A stretch of 64,000 nucleotides of DNA from Anagrus nilaparvatae. Its lineage: Eukaryota > Arthropoda > Insecta > Hymenoptera > Mymaridae. Position 1 is the stretch's first letter. The number at the start of each line of letters is the position of its first letter. The DNA lies in NCBI GenBank assembly GCA_022575985.1, contig JAKSXM010000132.1:8556001-8620000 (forward strand), written 5' to 3'. Under the pieces are notes generated by a model. That model was not told the origin of the DNA. It did not search any database and saw nothing but the letters and a program-made list of their open reading frames with translations. Of the stretch, positions 58,001 to 64,000 are shown one piece after another. The position numbers and the translations under genes were made by a program.

Positions 58001-61000
58001 CCAAAAATAAAAAAATAAAATTTTTTGCTTTAATGAGTTAACCTAAACCTGAACATATATACCTGTAATTAAAAATTAACTACGCAGTTTAAAGTTATAA
58101 ATAATATTTACTTCTATAAATTATATAAATAATTTTACAAAATATAAAAAAAAAAAAAACAATAATAATAACATAATCTATTATATACGTTATTACATAT
58201 GTCAGTCACGAATGTAATCGCACGCAAATTTAAACTTATTGATACCATTACGACATAATTTTTAATTTAAAAAAATTATTTTTTTTATATACACAGAATC
58301 AGAAAATAGTTTTACAACCAATAATAGATAAGAAAACCATCGGTAACTTAGGTCCCAAATAAAGTCTCCGATCCAAATTTGGATCACATCAGTTGCTCAT
58401 GGATATTCCAAAAGCGAGCCAAAAATATTAATTGATTTTTGAAAATGAATATTTATTGAACAATCAAAAAATCATAAATTAATAAAAAAACGTAAAAAAA
58501 AATTGATTGTGGGTGAGCATTTAAAAGTCACATCCAAAATTGAAATTTTATATTTGTAAGCAAAAATTTTTGTTATATTATTATGTAGTTTGTTTTTATA
58601 TAAAAATAAAACAAACCACGCATTTATGCCTATATAATTATTTTATTAAAAAATTAGTTTTTTTATTACAAAACTGGTTCTAGCAAAATTGTTAAAATGA
58701 AAGCGTATAATAATGTTTAACGTGTCATGTGGTTTAGAAAATTGAATTTCTTTTTAATGAATGTTGATTTATTCTTAAATAAATAAAACATTAATATTAT
58801 TTAAGTTTTAGCATTATACATACACTAAAGAAAAAAATTGTCGCGAGTAGACTTTTCGTTTGCCCGGATTTCCAAACGCGACTAGCGTAATTCTGTTTGG
58901 GTTATCCTTTAGGGCTAGCAGATTTTTTTTTCTTGCTGAAATGGTTAAAAAAAATTGAAACAGTATATTTACTGCTCGTGTCCAGAAAAGTAAAGAATGG
59001 GCTAAATCGCACGTAAATTACATTCCAAGGCGAAGCCGAGTTGCGATTTGGGGCAATCTTTATTTATGAACAAGGGCCGTATAAAATTTTTTTGTGACGT
59101 TAGCGAAAAATTACGTGGCTACTGTCTAGAGAAAAATTTTTTCTTTCACTCATTCAGGCAGTATGATACTAAAAAAATTTGCAATCGTTGGAGCAAGAAA
59201 TATGGAAAAAAAATTTATTTCGCTTGAAAATTCAATACTTACCAGAAGCTTTGCAAAAATAAAAAGAAAAAATTTTAGCTCAAAAATCAAGTATTTTTAT
59301 TTAATACTAACTAAGTGAAGTTCAAAAATAATATTATGCAAATTTTTTGTATCATAGATAATAATTTTTATATAACCAGTTATTTATAAACATGTCTATT
59401 TAAAGAAAAATTAAGTTATAAATAAAAGAAAGTATATTACTTAATTTTATCAATTAATTATATACATATATTTAATTGAAAATATCAATGAATTTAAAAA
59501 AAAAAAACTATTTTTCTAGTTCCTCGTAAAGAGGAACCATTGTGATAGGTGAAATTTTTTCTCGATATCTAGGATCTGAGACCTAAATTTGGGAAAATTT
59601 TTGTCACCAAAAAATGAACGTATTACCTAATTTTTAATATAAAAGCACTAGTTTTCGGAAATTCGTTGTTACTTGATTTATCGGATTTGATATCTAAGCT
59701 AAATTTTTCAAAATTTTTTTCATAACAAAAATTTAAAAAAACACCATTATTTTTGCTTGAGGAACCATAGTGCCAATAATTTGGCAGCGTTTTTATTGAA
59801 GAAATTAATATCTCAAAAGTAATAACTGAAAATAATATCTGAATGCTCCAATCCAGGTTCCCTCGACATTAACCTTTGAGTCCCTTATTAGCTATTCTGA
59901 AAATATATAATGACGTAAGGGAATATTTAGGCCCGAATGTGTTTCATCAATAAATTTGCTTGTATTATTTAATTTTAATATCAATATTTATTTCAAACTG
60001 TAAATTTATATTTTTATTGTGACAAAATAAAGAATTATCCTATCTTATTGATTAATTAGACAATTGGGGAATTTTAAATAACAAAAAATATTTTTTTTAA
60101 ATTAAGATTAGCATCAGTTTAATTTATCTTGTAATTTAAATTACACAATGTCAATATTTATTAAATTTTTAGCTGCATTTCAGGCCAATTTTAATTGAAT
60201 AACAAAAATTAAATACTGAAATAAGAGTCAAAGCACACAAAAAACATCGTTATATTGAATAACGAAACAAAAAAAAGTTTATTCCTTATTTAGCTTGCAA
60301 ATACACTTATTTAAGAGTGAGAAATCAAAGAATTTTAGCATAACTAGTATAAAGTAAACAATACAAACAAAACGTAACACAATAAAAAAATTCTTAAGAT
60401 TACATAAAATAAAAACAGTAATTTATTCGCGAATTACTAAAATGGTATTATAATTTATTGTATAAGCGCGTATGTCGCGAGGCGGAAATCATCCAGACGT
60501 AAAAAATGAAGTACGTATTAAAAAAAATGTTCTTTTTTTATTATTTTAACAAGGAACGGAAGAAAAATGACCGTAAAAGTAAAGGAATTGAAACACTTGG
60601 ATTGAAAAAAAGGAGAATAAGAGAAATAAAGAATTCATTGAAAATTTTTTAAAATGCGAACCAAAAATATATTACGACTTTGACGTAGGCGTTAGACCGA
60701 TCAAAAAAAAAAAAGATTTCAAAGTTTCTTTATACCTTAAGGGGGCAGAACCTTATAGCTTCCGGTTCCCCTATTTATAATATATTATGCACTTTTGCTT
60801 TAATATTATAATATGTAAGAAATTTTTTTAACAAAAGATTATTATGCGCAAGTTTCTTATATACGCCTTTAAAAAATTTAATTTTTTTTTTTTTTGCTTA
60901 TTGAAGGTGGTGTATAATAATGATCTATACACATGTGCCCTGTGCTACCTTATAAGTTTTTTTTTAGGGGGCGTTAATTTTTTTTTTTTTAATGTGCTGT

Positions 61001-63548
61001 ATGAAATTTTCAGATTTTTTTTGTAAACAGAAAGAAGGAGGATAATTTTTTTGGAGAAAATTTTTTTTAACACATTTTGTAAATAATATAGTAGTATGAA
61101 AGTAGTATCATTATATTTTTTGAACTAATACACTTAGGTTATTTATTAGTTTTTAATAAAAAAAAGCAATTTTGTACTACGAACCATAGCAGAAAAATGA
61201 AAATAAATCACCTCAAAGCTTCAGATTGTAAACTGCGATCTGGGGCATTTCCATATTACGGTCAAGGATTGTATCTGATTTTCGTTGTCAGTAAACAGAT
61301 AAAATCTAAATTACATCAGCTTCACCTCAGATAGTGATTTGGACCATTATGTGTTTTTAAAGCCACGGGTCGTAATGCGCTAATTTTTTAATCGGGCGCG
61401 AGAAAACGCAATTTTACCGGACATTCAGAAGCTAGAAAATGCATACTTCTAGTTGCTAACAAGAGAAATGTTATATACCTAGTTAAGTCATGGAAATTAT
61501 TTTCACCAACAGTATTTTTTCGGCTGTTTGTTTTAATTTTTGGTATCAATTTCATGAAATTTGCTTTGGTGGATATTGAGTTTAAAAAATTTAGAAACCA
61601 AATAAACATACTGCCAAATACTTGGGCTTCACTTTGGATTGTATTTGACTTGCAATTTTCTAAAATGCTTATTAATAAAAAATACAGAACTCAATGATTT
61701 ACAGGGCTCCTTAACTCTTAAGATATACCCCAAAGACAAATATTAAAACAAATATAAAATCTAGTTTGACATAGGCTGAGATTTGCAATAAGACCCCAAT
61801 TTGAAATTAATTAACCAAGAATTTTAAAACCTGCATAGCACATAATCTGTACCTGCACCTGATAAAATTAACAAAACCAGATTCATTAATTTAAACCCAA
61901 CATATGATTACATAATTCTCAATTCAAAAATTTTATTAATAAACTGCACTTACTTACACACTCATAAAAATTAAAAATCAATTATAATGTAATAAACTAG
62001 TTAAATAAAAATAAATAAACTCCTGCTGTCATCCATAAGCATATAATTTAAATTTAATTTTTTTCATCCTGTATTAAACTATAATGCCAATCTTAAATTT
62101 AAATAATATAAATCATGAAAAGGCTTTAAGTACATTCAAGTATCATATCAAAAAAACTTATTATTTCGGTTTTTTCATTATTATTATTATTTATTTGCTA
62201 AAAAGTAATACACCTTTGTAATTTTTTTACTCTCATCTCGTTTTTCATTTCAATTGAGCAGGCACACGAACTTATTATTTAAAAAAAAAAACACTTAATG
62301 ACAGCGGCACGCTGAGTATTATTATTATTGTTATTTTAAAAAATTACTTTAGATTTCGTATAATAATACACATGTTTAGTATGGTACAACAATGAAAAAA
62401 ACACTTAAAAAAACTCCCTCGACTTCCCTTAAAAAGGTTATACCATTTTTTTTTTATTGTGTTTCATTTTTTTTTGTTGGAAATTTACAATAAATTGTTA
62501 AGAAAGCCATTATTGTAAATAATTAAAATTTATCCATTTTATTGATAAGTGACTTTTTATTGTTGGGATCTTAGGTACATTTTAGTAAATAATATTTACA
62601 ATCCAATAAATAAAATGAATGAAAATTCTTTTAGTTAAATTAAATTTTTGAAGGATTCTTTTGGATTTAATTGTTCGTTTTTTATTAAAAATAGAAAATT
62701 TTTTTATTCAAAAGTGTCGTTTTAAATTGAAATAATATATTTTTTTTTCAGGTATTCCAGCTACTTTGAATTATATTCCGTTGGATAAAGTACGTGGGGG
62801 TGCACCAAAACTTATACCGTATCCAAGTTTCACGCAAAATATTGCTGGTGCGTGTGGTAGCAGTTTTACAACTGTTTATAGGTAATTTCTAAATTGAGTT
62901 AAATTAAATATTCTTTACTAATTAAAACAAAAATCTATGAATTAGACACAATTCGACATTTTTCAAAAGTAAATCTTGTAATTTGTGTCTTAAAAAATTT
63001 TTTTTACTAAGAATTAGAAATATCAAAAAATTATTTTTTCCAAATACGAATGAGTGTAATCAGGAGAAAACAATCTGTAAAAGGTGTTATTTCTGTTCAC
63101 TTTAGCCCATATTTTCCTTAAATTAATTATTTTTTTTCAAAATATCAAAAACTTAAATAATAGCTAATCTCTAACGAAATTTAATTTCCACGTACATAAT
63201 ATTTACTTATGTTGACTTATAAATTGTTTTTGGTCCTTTTACTTCAATCCCAAAATATATTTTTGTTATTTTTTCACGCTTCATTAAAGAAACTATATTT
63301 ATTTTTAAAAAAATCAAACTGATCCAATTTTCTTAACAGCTTTAATTTTTTATCTACGATAAATATTTATTTTTTTTTCATTTAGAATTCATGCGGATAC
63401 GTGTGACAGATTATGGGTATTAGATGTTGGTACACTTGGTATTGGTAACACAACAGTACAAGCATGTCCATATACACTTAAAGTTATTGATCTTACTACT
63501 GATAAGATAATAAGGCAATATAGACTTAGACCTGAAGATATTAATCAG
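55036..63548 (+). CDS. Yellow / major royal jelly protein family gene, 5' part (exons 1-3)
   Basis: Three exons, 55036-55339, 62752-62881 and 63386-63548, join in frame to 199 residues and end at a CAG|GTAAGT donor, so the gene continues past the window (full-length relatives are roughly 400-500 residues). Donors are G|GTCAGT and AG|GTAATT; acceptors are TTTTTTCAG and TTTCATTTAG. Residues 1 to about 27 are a signal peptide (INLILTLLIVFKEIEA). Then comes the family's signature: ERYAWKILDFAYPNENVRQE, FIPENGLPVGIEVWRDKLFV, SVPRWKDGIPATLNYIPLDK, PYPSF, CGSSFTTVYRIHADTCDRLW, VLDVGTLGIG and QACPYTLKVIDL. Yellow proteins are secreted beta-propellers involved in cuticle pigmentation and other epidermal or gland functions. 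The paralogue class cannot be settled from the N-terminal half by eye. The first intron is 7.4 kb. Confidence 0.92.
58993..59069. repeat. Hairpin repeat with GGCGAAGCCGAG core, copy 2
   Basis: AAAGAATGGGCTAAATCGCA ... AAGGCGAAGCCGAG ... TTGCGATTTGGGGCAATCTT: the arms pair over about 20 bases around a GC-rich loop. ATGAACAAGGGCCGTATAAA follows, as it does (ATGAACAAGGGTCGTATACA) near 44945. Confidence 0.65.
59510..59770 (-). repeat. Dispersed repeat family B, copy 3 (inverted)
   Basis: GTTCCTCGTAAAGAGGAACC and ATTGTGATAGG are the inverse of the 4605-4640 block. CGATATCTAGGATCTGAGAC and TGATTTATCGGATTTGATAT follow, inverse to the ATCAGAT(T/C)CGA phrases of the tandem units. Confidence 0.6.
61205..61400. 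repeat. Diverged copy of the GATCTGGGGCATT repeat
   Basis: GTAAACTGCGATCTGGGGCA then TTACGGTCAAGGATTGTATC parallels TTGCGATTTGGGGCAATCTT then GAACAAGGGCCGTAT at 59040-59090. The GCGAAGCCGAG core is missing. Confidence 0.4.
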
Positions 63549-64000
63549 GTAAGTGTTTTTTTTTTTTTAAATATATAGATCAGATTTTATAAATTTTGTT
63601 GATTTTAGTAAATTGTAATAACTTTATAAAATATTTTTTATATTTTTAAGATATTGTTCCATGATATTTTTAAATACCAAAATTACGTGTCAAAAGAAAC
63701 ATATTTAATTTTATCGTATCATTAAATAAATAAAAATAAATACTTGAATCACTGTTAAAAAATTTTATAAAATTTATGTAATAAAAATATAAAATTGGTC
63801 CATACACCAGTAATTTAGTAATTAAAAATCTAAATTTTTGGATTATATTGTCCTATAAAAATGTCTCAATTTAAACTGGAGGTGCTAACTCTTCTGACGG
63901 CAGAAAAATTTTGCAATGAATCAGAATCAGGCAAAAAATTTTTTTAGATTTTTGGAAAACTAATGACACTAATGTAAAATTAATAAACTGTTTTAATAAA
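63549..64000 (+). other. Start of intron 3 of the Yellow-family gene
   Basis: Begins GTAAGTG. AT-rich, and no further exon is seen before the window ends. Confidence 0.7.

Larger units (their letters stand above)
55340..62751 (+). other. 7.4-kb first intron of the Yellow-family gene
   Basis: Bounded by GTCAGT and TTTTTTTTCAG. Contains repeat copies at 58993-59069, 59510-59770 and about 61205-61400, but no exon-like segment that I could support. The long first intron might hold enhancers. A lysine/phenylalanine-rich frame near 60844-61026 is background. Confidence 0.75.

Noticed and set aside
1..64000. CRISPR array, bacterial operons, integrated virus
   Set aside because: No spacer-repeat pattern, no ribosome-binding-site-led gene strings, and no viral structural or polymerase genes seen. 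Gene structure is eukaryotic throughout.

Overview
The window looks like nuclear DNA from an AT-rich insect. By eye it is well over 70% A+T, genes are sparse and split by spliceosomal introns with GTAAG donors and poly-T acceptors, and there is a Yellow/MRJP-family gene, an R1-clade non-LTR retrotransposon and many MITEs. The extreme AT content, an F-box/LRR gene and secreted phospholipase-like genes would fit a parasitoid wasp such as an aphidiine braconid. That placement is a guess; nothing here proves the order.

Layout. 1-12 kb is almost all repeat: a decayed coding scrap (about 985-1122), a tRNA-Arg-derived SINE with a perfect 14-bp target duplication (2752-3266), 138-bp tandem repeats in two opposed arrays around an exon-like segment (6415-8465), and a row of MITEs, including a 1-kb foldback element between TTAA sites (9288-10288). 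12.5-18 kb holds an intronless F-box/leucine-rich-repeat gene (12575-13999, +) and a three-exon gene that I assembled across two introns. The latter encodes a 209-residue secreted protein with two complete ten-cysteine VWC domains (16611-18030, -). 18-26 kb is repeats, including a PIF/Harbinger-like MITE with a palindromic MITE nested inside it.

26-31 kb carries two tandem secreted PI-PLC (PLC-X) family genes. Each has an uninterrupted reading frame just downstream of a 3' splice site. Both keep the two catalytic histidines but have changed other active-site positions. This pair is the most interesting content of the window. 32.8-33.7 kb is a three-exon, 246-codon gene (-) of unknown function with a Myb/SANT-like stretch. 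35.5-41 kb has no recognisable gene. 41.0-44.4 kb is a frameshifted R1-type LINE that still shows gag zinc knuckles, endonuclease and reverse transcriptase, and is visibly richer in GC than its surroundings. 44.4-54.2 kb is repeats and MITEs. From 55036 to the right edge lies the 5' part of a Yellow-family gene: exon 1, a 7.4-kb first intron, exons 2 and 3, with the rest beyond the window.

The genes do not form one pathway. Four of the six (two PLC-like, VWC and Yellow) encode proteins with signal peptides. The F-box/LRR protein would be a cytosolic ubiquitin-ligase adaptor, and the Myb/SANT-like protein, if that reading is right, nuclear.
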